Position numbers and translations under genes: made by a program
Assembly: GCA_947561715.1 (NCBI GenBank)
Contig: OX387203.1
Span: forward strand, 1,364,001 to 1,428,000
DNA: 64,000 nt
DNA from: Ascidia mentula
Taxonomy: Eukaryota; Chordata; Ascidiacea; Phlebobranchia; Ascidiidae
Direction: 5' to 3'
The notes under the pieces: model-generated
What the model saw: only the letters and a program-made list of their open reading frames with translations
Databases searched by the model: none
What the model was told of the DNA's origin: nothing
Part shown: piece by piece, positions 24,701-38,031 of the stretch
Layout of the letters: every line of letters begins with the position of its first letter
How positions within the stretch are numbered: the stretch's first letter is position 1

Positions 24701-27700
24701 TATTTTATAGTACCTTTAATGTACCGGTGAACACCTTCTACATCAAATATCACCATGTAGCGATTTATCTATGTATCTCGCCATCAAGGATTTATGTATC
24801 CATGAAACTGCCTATTGCCATGCACCGTTACATGACATCAGTCAGAACCATGTGGTTACATTGTAAAGTTTAATATTATGTATTGAACTTACCAGTTACT
24901 GTGATAGTAACTTCATCCCCGTCTCTCAGTGTAGAGTTCTTATGGAGCATTCCGGTCACTAGTATCTCCTCTCCCACCCTCAGCACGTAATGTTGTAACT
25001 GTGTCGTATTTCCCACCACGCCATTGGGGTATTTGATTGACAGCTCGACCAAGAGTGGACCCGCTATGGTCGCAAGGTAATTCTGAATCTGAGAATAAAT
25101 ATCCAATATTGGTGCGGGGGTTGTTTGATGTGATTGGTCCACTTGTATAACTTATGAATGACAAAACAGTCCAGTTTGAATTTTTTTTAGAATAATTTGC
25201 GTCTACAGAAGTAATTAAGTCATAATGGTCAGTGAGGTGCTGACAATGCACGGTGTTTCGACCAACGAAGTTTCAATTTTGTTTTATTTATATGGGACAC
25301 AGACAAGTAGAGCTCAGTTGTAGTAAAAGTATATGAAACAACAGATAATGGGTGTTTGTCGAAAGTGCTCATGCCTGGCTTACGTCTGTTATTTTCCTAG
25401 AAATCAATATTTAAAACACACCAGGACAGAACATATTTCTTTACCTGAATTCCGGCGTCGGTATCTTCATAAATCTGTTTCCAAGTTCCTCCATTTTTAG
25501 TTGCAAGTTGTTTGAGGAAATCAACATCGACGTTTTCACCAAAACCGATCGAATAAATTCCGTATCTGAACAAAAAAAACCAGTGGCTATGATCACGCTT
25601 TGGAAATGGTTACCCCTTAACAACCGTTACATCACTGAAACTATTGCTACTGATGCTTGCATCTATGCATGTGATGGGCCTATTTGAATTGTGTATTTTT
25701 GACAAAAATAATATTTACTCTTCTATTATGGATAGCAGGGCCCTGAGAGATAAAAATTGTGGCGATGCGTGGATCTTTTGTAATGGAGATCACGTGAAAA
25801 TATCAGTGGAACCCAGTCTTCACGATACAAAATCCCTTAGTTTCAAAGCAAACAATGGTGTTCGTGGGTCCCCCTTTATCCATTCATGGTTGCCATAAGA
25901 GTCTAGTCTTGGGCCTAGACTGATATGGGACCGGCTGCACTCTCTCTCATGTGGCTTGATTCATAAATTGTTTGTCTTTTACCCTTTACGGTTTATCCTC
26001 TGCACGTTTCTGAGAATGGTTGAGGCCGATTTCACTCCGATCGTTGGTTTTCCGTCAGTGAGAAATATGATGTAGTCTGTGGTTGGGTGGATGAAAGAAC
26101 GGAGAGGGCGGTTTTCCACAGTGGTATCTGGAATAACAGAAACTTATTACAAATCTTTGCCAAAATATCTGCTTTTTCAGGTTGGCGAAGTTGTTGGTTT
26201 TGCAAAAAAAAATCGTGTCATAGGTTTTTCAGAAATAATTTTACGAATGGTTGTTCGGCGGTTACGATGACGTTGTCGGCTGGATTTACAACAACATTTG
26301 TCAACTTTTGTGAGTTTAAGTTATCATGAAACAGGTAAAGCAACAAACAGTAGTGGTATTTCTAAAGATTTAGTTTTGTACTTATCATTGCCACTTTTCA
26401 CACAAGTTTACCTTGAATAAGTAGTCTCAGGCCAGTCAACAGCGCGTCGTTAATATTAGTGGCGCCGTCTGGTTCGAGACTATTCATAAATCTCAAAGCA
26501 AGTCTCTTATTTTGTTCGGTGGCTGGGACGAGTCCTTCTCTGGGTTTCCAAACTCGAATCACCGACTCGAAAAGCACGATGTTCAGCAAGACCTGCAGCG
26601 ACCGCAAAAATAATGTACATTATACACTTCATGTAGAATCATTTTCTCGACAGGAAATGTCTTGATATCTAATCAACTATAAAATTCAAATGACTGTCTT
26701 CGAAACTATAGATCGCCAGTCTGTCAAGGTAGCTTGGTTAACGGATCCAGCATAGTTTCTATTCCTTTTTTCGTCTTAAAAACTATTGCTTTTTACATTA
26801 TTTCTACCACGCCATGACCACAAGAACGCTCGCCTTGACAACCAGACCAAACCTGTTTCTGTTACTTACATTTTTATCCATGGCGTCGATGATATTTCGG
26901 ACGGCGCTTCGAACTTGATTCATTTTCGTCCCGGCCATAGAACCCGATATATCGAGAACAAAAACGATTCTTCGGTGGATCTCGTGAAGGTCAGGAGCAA
27001 AGGTGTGGAGAAAGTATCTAACCAACATATTCAAAAGTCAAAGAAGGTTTAATGTTTTTTACATGTGATTTATGGCTACAAAATTGCCTTCAACATTTGC
27101 AGGAAGGAACTTGCCCTGTCATATTATCCGCAATGACTAATACAGTTAACTTAGTTTACCATGTTTGGGCTGTAAACAAGGCCACTGTTTCGGCCTATTA
27201 TAGGCCTCCCTAGTACAGCTCGGTTACTATAGTGAAGAGAGATGTCACTTCAAACATAATATTGGATCCATTGCTTATGCATAATTGACATGTTTATGTA
27301 AAAAATACTTTGAACGCACTCACCCGTTCTGAATGTAAAAAGTACCAGCCCGAAGCTGTGACGTCAGGTTGTATTGAAGTTCGAACTGGCCACCATACGG
27401 CGCTAGCTCTCTAACCGCTGGAGGGCGGTAGGAAACGTGTACAAAGTTTCTGAAAAATGATTGAAATGAGATACACTGTGAAAAAATGTATAGAATTTCC
27501 TAATTGTCAATTTTTTACGTCTAATGTTAATTGTGATTCAATTCACAATACCAACCCCCAACCTCGTCTAAAAACCTAGCCCATATGTGTTTTTGGTACT
27601 GTTACCTTCTTCGGGTTATGGTGTACCCCGCTGGCAAAGAGAGCGATGAGTTTGACTCAATTAATCTGGTGGCGCTGTCGATGGGAGGCAAACGGAGCAA

Positions 27701-30700
27701 GTCGAGTTCACGTTTCGCGCAAAGGTAAATGTCAACCAGAATGGATGAAAACAACTGCGTCCTCAACACAGCTGCTCTGTATGTGTACCTGAGGGCATAA
27801 TGAAACCTACAATTAAAGCTTTTGTTGTGCGTCGACGTCATGCCAACGAAATCGCGATAATTTCCGTTTTTTCTCTGCAATTTTGCTTCAAATAAGCAAT
27901 ACACAAAAGAAAATATGCGTCTCGGCTTTTCACCGCGCTGTTTTTCACATTTATACGAGTACATCATAATGAAAGGCTGCTGCATAGCAACCGAAACGTT
28001 TATTTTTATGAATATCTTTACTAGTGATGCCTTTTTGTTTTCATAATATGCCTGGCAGCATCAGTAACGAATTGTTAGAACGGAATACGCAAACAAAATG
28101 AAGTTGAAACCGGATTGTGAAATATGAAAAAACAGGCTATCTTTGCACTTTTGTAGATATGATCACCGGAAGCGTGTCGGAATGGTTAAATCTTGCTATT
28201 TAAAGGCCAGTGTAGATATAGGGGCGATAAAAACCCTTTCCAGATAGCCCGCCAACAGCACATTGCGGTCCATACATGTATTTGAAAACCGGTCGGACTA
28301 GCGGTGGAACACGTTTCTCAAAACGAGTGTTGTGTCTGCGAAACATGTAATTTGAATATAGTCTGAGCAATTTGCTGTGAAGGTCAAGTGCACAAACCTA
28401 ACATAAATCAAGTGCGAATATGAATACAGCACTTATTTTCTACGTCATTTTCTTGATAGTCAAACTTTTCTGAACGGAATGGATGGATTGCTGGATGCAA
28501 CTATGATGGCAAAAGCAAAATTCAGGGAACAATGCCAACAATGTCCAAAACAAACTCCCTGACAAAAAAAAGCGTTTTCGCTAGACCACGTGACCGCGGG
28601 GATAAAGGTCAATCACCGATAGTTGACGTATGATGGCACCCAAAAACTTTCGGTATCCTATTACGTTTCCAGGAGCCCCGAGCTATGAAGTATTGCCCGC
28701 TGCTCGACCGTATGTTTTTCTTGCGATTATTATCGTAAACATCTACCGTCACGGTCAGGGGGAGAGGCGTCGCACCATTTTGTTTGAGATAAATGTGTTT
28801 GGTTTTCGGTCATCTTGTTACAGCTTCTGTAACCATATCGTCTCAGGCTATTGTTCGTCGATCATTTGCCCCTTATCTTAATCTGTTTGAACGGTTTCAC
28901 TTTACTATAAATACGATTGTATTGATTCGTTGAACTCAGTTGAACTTGACAAAGTTTTTTTTTTATTGGCAAGTTTTTGTCCATTTTATGGCTATGTTTT
29001 ATTTGCCTTGGATTCCACTTTCCCCCTAGTAACAATTGGTCAATATTTTGGGCAGTTTTTAAACACAGTGACCTCTTTGTAGAGTTGTAGACTTAGGAGG
29101 TTCAACTGAGTCCACAGGCTGCTGGTCTGGCCACCGAAGACCAGTTTGCGTTAAAGTTCAAGTTGAACTTTCCTGATAATCTTTTTTTTATCACGCCTGT
29201 TGCATGACAAAATATTCATGAAAAAATATGTTTTCTAACTTAAAAATGTAGCTTGATTATTATGTTACTTATTGTTGGACAGTTTAAAGCATGAATTTAC
29301 GAACGACAAACCGTACCTGGAGTGTGTTTTGGGAAGAATTTCTTGGTACCTTAGAACGAACACGACCTCGTCTCCAGGTTGAATATTTAAAGAAGTTTCA
29401 AAACGTTTCATTGACAATTTCAAATCACTCACATACGGAGTAGTTATTGCCTGGATCTGCACATATATTAAGGGAATAAATATCTTCGCAAAACTCGACA
29501 ATAAACCATTGGAAACAACCACAGTAAATATTTACTGACGGGTTAAAGTATCGAAAACGAAACAAATACTTTCTATATTGTTGTGTTATTGAATGTGGTT
29601 TATAATTTACATTCATTTACCAACAAATTTTACAAAATAAAATCTATTGGGAACTGCGTTAACGGCACGGTTTTCATACTTGCACAATTGCACTTACAAA
29701 AGCTTCCTCGTATTTCACAAACGCCTCCCTTTTAACCTCCAATATACCGCGATACGTCATTCCTCGTGTCGTCATATCGAATGACGTCACCGACGCGGAT
29801 TTCGGTAATAGATACTGGAATTTTATCTGGGCGAAAAATGGAATTGATTTTCGTTGTAGATGTGTTGAAAAAATGTTAAATTTGGAACCTATGCTCACTT
29901 CCCGTGTGACGTTGTCATGGTTGACAACACGGCAGGAAATCCTTGTGTCTGCGAAGCCGAACTGGATCACAGCCGTGATGTTGAATTCCGTCTTCATTGC
30001 TGGAACACATAAAGTGTACATTGGGCTTAAAAATACTCGAGGAATCGTACGGTAAAGTATGTATATTTGGTGCTTTCGCTATTGCTTGTTGGAATGGAGT
30101 ACTGGGTAGTTTACCTTAATGTTCACTATACATAGAGATAAGGATAGTTTGTATACTATACATGATTATCATCACAAATTCGCTTGTAGCAAATATGGCC
30201 GTCCCGGGGTTGTACAAAGTATTATATGTGATTTTAGTTTCTAGTACAAGACTTATGGCAGACTGGTTTTTTCCTTTAAAAGAACTGCAATAGAAACTAT
30301 GGAAGCTTGGAAACCAGAATATAATACGGCGTATTGGCCTTATTAAAAGTAGACATTTATCTTCTCTTAACATGGCCCAAGGGCTTATTGGGATATATTT
30401 GTGCAACTCTATACCTGTCCTGTATAAGGCTCTGAATCCACGCTCCGTCACACTTCTATCCGATGTAAAGACAACGGTCAGAACTCCCATGGAAGAAACG
30501 AACTCATGTTTGCTTCCCTTCTGTTCCCCTTGGATGGTCATCAGTAGCGGGGAATTTCCCGTGCTACCATCTCTAACCTGGTGAAGGAACAAGGGAATTT
30601 CCCCAACTTATTTGGAAATGCTTTGTTTACAGTCAATTTGTCATTTGTTCGTTCCCACATCGGCACCGTTTCACATAAGCCACTGACCGTAAGATAAGCG

Positions 30701-31447
30701 ATATACGCAGCAGAAAAAGTACACAAGTTTGTAATAAGAGCGTTTTTCATTGGAGACAGAAAATAACATCCCCCCTGAACAGTTTATGTGAAATCACTCC
30801 AGGTCTTAAGGGTCATGGGATTTACACAATTGTGGTTCACATTCAAACGTACAATGTTCACGAACAACACAGTGGGTATATTGATACCTGAATGAAATCA
30901 TAATCCTGTTCAGTTTGCCAATCTTCGAAAACCAATTCAACTTGTTCGTCGTCAGGCGCCCTTAGCAACCAGAAGCAGTGGAGATCGTTGTCGTATGGTT
31001 GTGGATAGTTAGGGGAGTTTATGTACTGGGCATGATACGTTGAATACCGGGTGACGTCGCATGACTGAACTTGCGATAATGCAAGAAATGTAACTGAAAA
31101 TGAAATGTTTGTTTTAGTCGGTTGATATGCGAGAACATCAAAGAAAATGTTGACATTTCTTAAAACTTCAACAAATATTGACCAACAATTACATTTCTGC
31201 TTTGTGAAAACGATCGGTTCGGAATTATCATAAAATGAGGTCAATAAGATTTGGAGAATGCAATTTTACGTGAGGAAATATTGTCAATGTTGTCAGAGTT
31301 TTCCACTTCAGATGGAAGAGTTTGACAAATTAACTTACTTTCAAAATCATTGGTTTGACAAACAAAAGGACAACGAAAAGAGTCTTCCTCCCACTTACCT
31401 CCGAGGAAGAGACGTAGCCACACTCTGTCGGTCGACATCTCATCCAT
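21704..31447 (-). CDS. Secreted CUB-VIT-VWA protein related to inter-alpha-trypsin inhibitor heavy chains
   Basis: 20 exons (31399-31447, 30888-31093, 30415-30577, 29899-29999, 29698-29826, 29317-29456, 27606-27788, 27324-27449, 26870-27017, 26412-26592, 25983-26127, 25445-25565, 24893-25088, 24366-24582, 23871-24033, 23740-23814, 23370-23543, 22662-22844, 22178-22383, 21704-21890) keep frame for 1030 residues. Residues 1-27 are a signal peptide (LFLGVTFLALSQVQS). Residues 28-139 are a CUB domain (YINSPNYPQPYDNDLHCFW, VVFTSDRS). A VIT domain follows to about 325 (LPKSASVTSFDM, YEEAF), then a VWA domain with MIDAS DISGS at 388-392 and FLTDGKPT. GDPHFII lies at 757-763, followed by the ITIH C-terminal region (KVNGLVVKAPP, SSGIFGEFM). 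In vertebrate ITIHs, cleavage at the Asp of DPHF lets it form an ester with chondroitin sulfate and then hyaluronan. Vertebrate ITIHs have no CUB domain that I know of. The acceptor at 22383 is the least certain junction. Confidence 0.9.
22935..23140. repeat. Possible decayed hAT-type fragment
   Basis: CCCCAGCTGTTCCCAACTTTTTTTAGG at the left and GTTGGCAACCTC about 190 bp on are imperfectly inverted, and the inside mentions GCGACCC twice. It lies in an intron of the CUB-ITIH gene. No target duplication was found. Confidence 0.3.
27165..27240. repeat. Dispersed repeat fragment (CACTGTTTCGGCCT type)
   Basis: GCCACTGTTTCGGCCTATTA followed by a palindromic AGGCCT and GTACAGCTCG resembles the start of the fold-back at 42981-43248 (CCACTGTTTCGACCT, GTGCAGCTCG). 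It lies in a CUB-ITIH intron. Confidence 0.45.
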
Positions 31448-33984
31448 GTTTATCCACTCTTCGTTTTAATCCATTTTTTCAAGCGCGTTTAGTCTGTTGC
31501 TGTTACCAGAACGCTGTTTTCGCTATAGTCAAAGTCAGAATAATTACAAGAACAAAATACAAATAGTAAAGATTGATTGAAATATTCACGATTTAGACCA
31601 GACATGCAAAAGAGAAATAAGCAACAATGTGAGTAACTGACTTTGCCATCACTCACTGCCTAAATTTTCAACGCACTTCCGTTCAAGATTCAACTTTCAA
31701 AACTTTTCGAGTTGCCTAAATTGTTATTTGTTACGTAGGCCACTCTCACTCTGAAAATGAGGTGACGACATATAACGTCATTGATGATATATTCTTTGCT
31801 TCAAAATGAACTCTTAGATTGCTTCGATAACAATAACGCTGTTCTCACGAAGGTTTTAATGCGAACTGCTGATCAATCATAATCTAAACACTACAACTGT
31901 CAGCTCTCTTGTCAAACTCGGACAGTCGTTATTTCCATGTTTATCTTTTAACTTTGAACACCTTCTGTGGGGTCGCTTTGTGTGGCAAGTGCTCTGTGTT
32001 GTCAACAAACGGAGTAAAAACAAACATCGCTCCCTTGGCAAAGGTTTTTACTCACAGCAAACAATGCACTACGGCGTGTGAATATTTCTTAACATAAACT
32101 TCACCCGGATCAGTGTTTCCCTAAAATTTTTGTTCCCTTAACCCTGCAAGGTTATTTGAGTTTACAAGGAACCCCCAAGACTTAATGGATGTAACAACTT
32201 TTCAATCAAACACTTCACGTTTTTTTATGCTCTTCTAGTTTAATTACAACGTACAGAAATGGAACCCTTCATATTTTGTTATGGTAACCTAAGGTTGCGC
32301 GGAATGCAGTTTGAGAATCGCTCTCCTGGTTTAACATATAAAAAGAGTTAATTTTAGGACAACTCCATCAGTTACTGTCGGATATGTTTATCCTTATTCG
32401 GAAAGCGCTGACAAAATTTGTGTAGTTGGCGTGATTTAAAATAAACTGTGAAAGTATATGGGGCTACTGCTGTGCTGTCCTACAATTAAATCTTTCGCAG
32501 GAACCATTTACGTGCGCGCGCTTCTTTGGTTGAAACTTAACGAATAAAAACGACTCAAAGAGGAATTCTCAGCCCGTTTGTTTATCATCTATGAAAACAT
32601 TTTCCTAAACCAATAATGTCTGAAACACCTTTGCTTAGATTAGCTGTCGGTGAACAAATGGCATGGAATAACTTTAACTTATAAGATATATCTCAACTAA
32701 TCCTGTAAATCGTTTTATCTTTCATACAAATGCAATTTACACGCTAGCGGAGGTGAAACTCAAGACACCATCTGCCTCCAATAATACACGCGATAACTAG
32801 AACTAATGTTCAAACCTTCGTAGATCCGTTACAGATTCCAGAACACAACATATTGTTAAACAAATAAACATAGAATTATCATTACAATTGTTTCTATAAA
32901 TTCCCGTAATGCTTGCTCCTTCCTTCGGATCTAACTTCCACCAGTGGACAGAAATCCAGGTTGTTCTAAAAGTAACACCTACAGAAAGTCGTTCCTGACG
33001 CTGGCGTTTAATCTAAAACAAGATCGTCTTTTGCCGCGATAAGGCCTTGCAGCAATTATGACGTCACACGCGGCAATTGTGGTGGCGACGATTTACGTTC
33101 GCCCACTTCGAAATTTTTATCCATTTTCCTATTTATGATAATTTGAACATTTCAAGCTGGGACAACCGGTTTTCTATCTCGGTAATTCCATTGTTCATTA
33201 TGAGGAAAGTTGTAACTTTTATTAGTTTTTAACCAAAAAATCAAACACAAGCGGTGGTAACGCGAATACGTTGATTTATAGTTATTTCATCGCAAAGTAT
33301 GCAGTCGTGAAAGTTGGCATGCAACGTGTTTCGATGTAAGTCATCGTTTACAGCAGACACCGATAAGAATCTCGGGGAAATCGACCAATTTTTGAACTAG
33401 TACGACTTTGTAGAAGCCTATGTAGCCCTCTGGCGCTACCATTCGAGTGAATCTAAAATTGTTTGAACTTCGGTTGTGACGTAATAAAGAGGCAAAATAT
33501 TCGCTTTTTATCGTTTTTATTTCAGCAAAAAAAAAACACTGAACGCGATAAATTAAAAAGCCAATGTCGGTTTGCACCATAAGCACTTGTATAATAACAG
33601 CGACGCTTTGTGGTATCACGTTTAAACACCCAAATTTCAAAGCTGCCTATGGACGTATTTAGCCATCACCGAACCTTTGAAGCGTAATGCGATTGATGGA
33701 AACTATTTAAATGGATTGAAGATCGAGGTTTGATTATTTTTATCGAAGTTAGGAGGTTTTTGTTTAGTTCGTGATTTGATCATTTTGACAGGCGTCATGG
33801 TTCACTACTTCACACAGACAAATAAAAATGAAAATCAGCAAAAGTAAGAAACTGCATAGTACGTAAGACGCAAGGTTAAAACGAACATTTGCATGTGGCG
33901 ATGCTGGATATTCACGTATGACGTTGATGGGACGGCGCCAATCAGACGAGATCTGAAGTCCTTGCATCGTTCATACTACAGACG
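31448..33984. other. Intergenic space between the CUB-ITIH gene and carrier copy A
   Basis: It holds the CUB-ITIH promoter, with no clear TATA seen, and the 3' flank of carrier copy A. From about 33450 onward it resembles 37480-37980, the 3' flank of copy B. Around 32111-32335 there are hAT-like end motifs (CAGTGTTTCCC; GTTTGAGAATCGCTCT) without a confirmed target duplication. No coding region is seen. Confidence 0.5.
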
Positions 33985-36930
33985 TCACCGCAACTCACTG
34001 GGATTCAGAAATTGGTTCTCGTTTGAAGAAAGTTGGTTGCGGGTGCGGAAAAAGCTGAAAGGAACACAGGAATAGGATAAAAAGGAAGTTTTTCCATCAA
34101 TTAAACTGTTTTTTTGTAGCCACTTACCTTTTGCCTAGTTCGTACGAACCAATCATTATTGCACAGCCAGGAGCAATTTTTGCACATCTAGGGAGAATCC
34201 CTGAAAACATAGGTGATTATGAAATCATAACAAATTAATTGTACATCCCAAACGCTACAGGAAACAATAAAACGTACAAGCAGTCGCTATCGCTCTTGCA
34301 CAAATGTAAGTTTGTCAATCGCATTAAACAGCAAAGCATGTTGCCAAAAAAAGCGCATGTGGCCTCGAAAAGTTTTACTCAAAACTGTTGCAGCTGTTTA
34401 AGGTTATGTGCCTACTTGAAAAACTAGATAATTGCTCACCAACAAAAAGACCTCTGTATCCACTGTTATTAATTATTTGTTTCATCACATTCCATGTCCT
34501 GGTTCTACCATTTGCTGTAACTGCAACAAAAATAAGCTTTTTTGGCTTAAAATCTTTTGAAAAGATTTTTACAAAATTTTTTACAAAACTCTATTTACAA
34601 AAAAAAGTTTCTTTTATTAAACATCACATGGTCATCACTCTACTCACCTCCCATCATTTCAAGTTCTCCGAGTGTAATTTGTCTTCTGGTTTTGACGACA
34701 TCTAGTGGCTGTGTAGTAATAGCAGCTACTGTGCCGGCCATAAAACCACTGACGAAAGACCTCCCGAAAACCGATGGTATATCTATGGCTGCTTTAAATC
34801 GCTCATAAAGATACCAATATATCACTGAAATAAACCCAAATTGTTTGTTGGTTTAGTATCAAGTAATTGAATTTTATACAAAGTAGCATGTAATTGCATG
34901 CTCATTTTGTAGTTTAATTAAAAATTATAACACCAGCCAAATACTCTTAGTAGCATGGCTGACAGGTTAATTTTAATCAAAAAAACACGTCAATTGTGTT
35001 TACTACTTTTGTTCCAACTACTTACTTGAAAATGGAATATCCCTCAGCATGGTAGGTCCAAGACCCATCCATAAAGACCGATATCCATTAATCTCAACTG
35101 ATGTTCGAACAGCTTTCACAATTTCTATTTAAATACCCACCATCAAAATGTCTCAAGTCTGCAGTGTTTAATTTTAGCAGTAAGTTTATATTTTACCCTG
35201 GTAGCTGAGTTTCTTTGACTGCATTTTGGTTCTGATCAACTCCAGAGGTGAAATAAATGTAACAGTTCCACCTAAAACAAGGAAGAAACAAAGTATTTAC
35301 AGTTTATCACACTGCAACAAATCTAACTGTATGCATATCGAAATCAGCAAAATTTTAAAAATCGGTTAATTCAGAACTTTGACACAATCATATGAAGTTG
35401 AATATTTATCGGGATTTGCCAATTTCGTTTTATCAGTCAAAAAACAGGAACCTTAAGTTGAATAATTGTGCCACATTCTTCGACCAATATTCTAAAATTT
35501 AAGCATATTTACTTCTTGCGAGTGCTCCTGCAATGACGGGAGCAAATTGTTGCTTGGAAGGATCAATTCGGTTTGTAAAATACACCCGCAAATTGTCGTA
35601 TGTTGTAAAGTACATGACTGTTGCCGGAATAGCCATCACCCTTCAAATGAGACTTGTAAGAAAGTAGGCATGTGCAAATAAACCTAAGTCGTTTTCAACC
35701 TTTTGTTGGAAAATATTTAGTGAACTGGCATACTCTGCAGACTGGCAGGGGGGCACAGTCCATAGTTAAGAAAACCTGATCTTGCTTAAAAAAAACTTAC
35801 AGTGTTGGTGATAATCCACTCCATAGAGATGTTATTCCTTCGTTCTGTGCTATTTTAATCATAGCATGCTGAAAATGTTAAAAATAATTAATTTTATTTA
35901 CATTGACGTCTTACCTTTAAACCTAGGCTCAACAAACAAGGGATGTATGCAATTCACAACCATAAAGAACTCTACATCAGATCAATGAAAAACATGCATC
36001 ACAAAATATGTTGATCAAACAATGCAAAATTGTAATGCAGAAATTTGCATAAAAAGAATGTTATACTCACAATGGTGCCATTAAACTGGCCAGGTCTTTT
36101 ATACCATTTAGCATTGCCACCACCTCCATTTCCATTGACACAATAACACATATGGTCCATCAAACCATTGCAGTACAAAAAACATTTACTCTGCGTCTTC
36201 TGCGATTGAAGTCGAATCTTTATAACATCGAGGGGTGTAACTGTAAAGTATGGTTATTTTAGTTGTGAAATGATAACAAACACAATTGCACATGAAAGAT
36301 ATGTATGTTGTGAAAGAATTTGGCTTGCCTAGACAATAAACAAGGTCTACATACCAACAAGTGCAGTTAAAATGGCCCCTGAACATGATGATACAATTTG
36401 CTGAGTTGGGGTTATTTCCATTTTTCATGTAGTTTAAACCAAATCATCTGCAACAATTCACAAAAGTTAAATTTGACTGCTCATTGCTGCGCTTTGTACG
36501 GAATTTCAATACACAAAAAAATGACGTTTAAATAAAACAGTTTCTCTGCAACATTATTTCAAAAACACAACAAAGAATATCTTGAAAATACAACAACCCC
36601 AGGAATCGCACACCGTCTTACAACCAATTGCACAATCATGAAGTCATTTTATAAAATAAACTTTCTCATTTGTGCAAAACATGGTCCCATAGAGATCAGT
36701 GGTCATTGGTCAACACATGTTATAAAACGAGATATTATTTTAATGTCAAAAAAAGGACATATCAAGACGGCAGAGAAATATTTTGGTAAAAATTCCATAG
36801 TTTTGTGTGCAACGTTTAAAACCCAGCTGATGCAATTCATGGAAATGAAGCGGAATTATTTTTTTTATTCGTCCGGAGAGAATAAGCGCTAGTGGGCGCT
36901 GTTGCACAAGAAACATCATGCCGGGATTGG
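33450..36930 (-). repeat. Tandem duplication unit A (carrier gene plus flanks)
   Basis: The 3' flank here (AAAATATTCGCTTTTTAT near 33497), the carrier gene, and the 5' flank (GATCAGTGGTCA near 36695; TAAGCGCTAGTGGGCGCT near 36886) have counterparts in the same order in 37480-43370. The unit is about 3.5 kb. Homology in introns and flanks is patchy, so the duplication is not recent. Confidence 0.75.
33985..36421 (-). CDS. SLC25A39/40-type mitochondrial carrier, copy A
   Basis: 10 exons (36355-36421, 36071-36240, 35801-35868, 35513-35640, 35197-35271, 35026-35124, 34648-34824, 34440-34520, 34128-34200, 33985-34054) give 335 residues. The three carrier repeats carry the signature P-x-[DE]-x-x-[KR]: PLDVIK, PLELIR and PLDVVK. 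The N-terminus [19 protein letters not shown] and the loop [16 protein letters not shown] match human SLC25A39/40, as do [19 protein letters not shown] and [13 protein letters not shown]. Human SLC25A39/40 support glutathione import across the inner mitochondrial membrane; the cysteines in this loop correspond to those linked to iron-sulfur sensing in SLC25A39. The ending after SFFRTRNQL is 18 residues longer than in copy B. Intact; whether it represents 39 or 40 cannot be decided from one pair. Confidence 0.93.
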
Positions 36931-38031
36931 CGCCTGGCGTCAGACCCAGTGGTGGGATTCAACCGGTTCGCACCGGTTCTATAGAACTGTCTCACAAAAT
37001 TTTATGAAATCAGCGAACCGGTTAGCATTACTGGTTACTGTCAATATGAGTTTTTGTAACAGAACCCGCTGAAAAATATGACTTTTGTGTTAGAACCAGC
37101 TGACAACAAATTTAAATCCCACCACTGGTCAGACCCCACTGCAAGGGTCATCTTTCATAGCTTCCAAAATTGATTAGTGCGGAAGAGTCATATTTTCGCA
37201 TTACTGGCGCCGAGCCGGCTGAAGTGGGGTAAAATATTCCCACCAAATCGATTTTTAATGGGTTATGTCCTAAACATAACCGAGCTTGAATACGCAGTAT
37301 ATCGTTCGCGCCTTAATGTATGCTTTCAGCCATTTCACATGGCCCACTGGCGCACTCTTGCCCTCTGATCATTATCTGTTTTTGCTTGGAATTCCACGTT
37401 TGAAACGTCAACTGAATGTGGAGGAGATTGGAGTTTAACGTGCCCAAACATCCAAGTGATTCTGAAATTGTTGAAATACTGCTTCGCTTGACATAAAATA
37501 TTCGCTTTTTATAGTTTTTATTTTAGCAATCAATAAAACAAAACACTGGATGCGACAAACTAAAAAAGCAAATGCGAGTTTGCACTATAAGCACACTTAT
37601 ATTAACACTTGGGCGGCAGATTTGCATAGCGGTTATACACAAATATTGCATAGCTGAGGGGAAGATTCAAACACCAAATTCCACCTCAGTGCGTTACCTT
37701 TGAAGCGAAATACAATGGATGGGAACCTTTTAAATAGATTGAAGACAGAGGCTTGGTTAGTTTACAAAAAGGATTCCTTTAAATTTTAACGATATTGAGA
37801 GTCGTCACGTTTACTAATTCTTGACGTATAAATAAAAAAGTAAGCAACTGCATAGTTTTCAAAAAGGTAAAAACAAACATTGCAAAGTCAAATGTTCCTA
37901 ATATTTGCATATTGCGATGCTAAACATTTACAAAAACATATTCAAGGTCAATCCTTCTCAAGAAGGTTGTAGATCCCGCATTGTTCTTTTGTTGCTATTG
38001 GTAATCACTGAAGTTTCGAAATTGCTTGCAT
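36422..38031. other. Spacer between the two carrier copies
   Basis: 36422-36930 is the upstream flank of copy A and is homologous to sequence on both sides of UBA5. A MITE sits at 36947-37127. From about 37480 the sequence resembles the 3' flank of copy A (33450 onward). No coding region is seen. Confidence 0.6.
36947..37127. mobile_element. Complete hAT-type MITE with 8-bp target duplication
   Basis: It begins CAGTGGTGGGATT and ends AATCCCACCACTG, perfect 13-bp inverted ends. Both sides are flanked by GTCAGACC (36939-36946 and 37128-37135), an exact 8-bp target duplication as made by hAT transposases. Internally it repeats ACCGGTT motifs. At 181 bp it is non-coding. The exact duplication suggests a fairly recent insertion. 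Confidence 0.92.

Noticed and set aside
32105-32340. Possible hAT element between CAGTGTTTCCC and GAATCGCTCT
   Set aside because: The ends are only loosely inverted and the flanks do not show an 8-bp duplication.
33341-33640. Open frame of 99 codons on the - strand before carrier copy A
   Set aside because: Its counterpart in the duplicated flank near 37500 is not open, so it is not maintained as coding.
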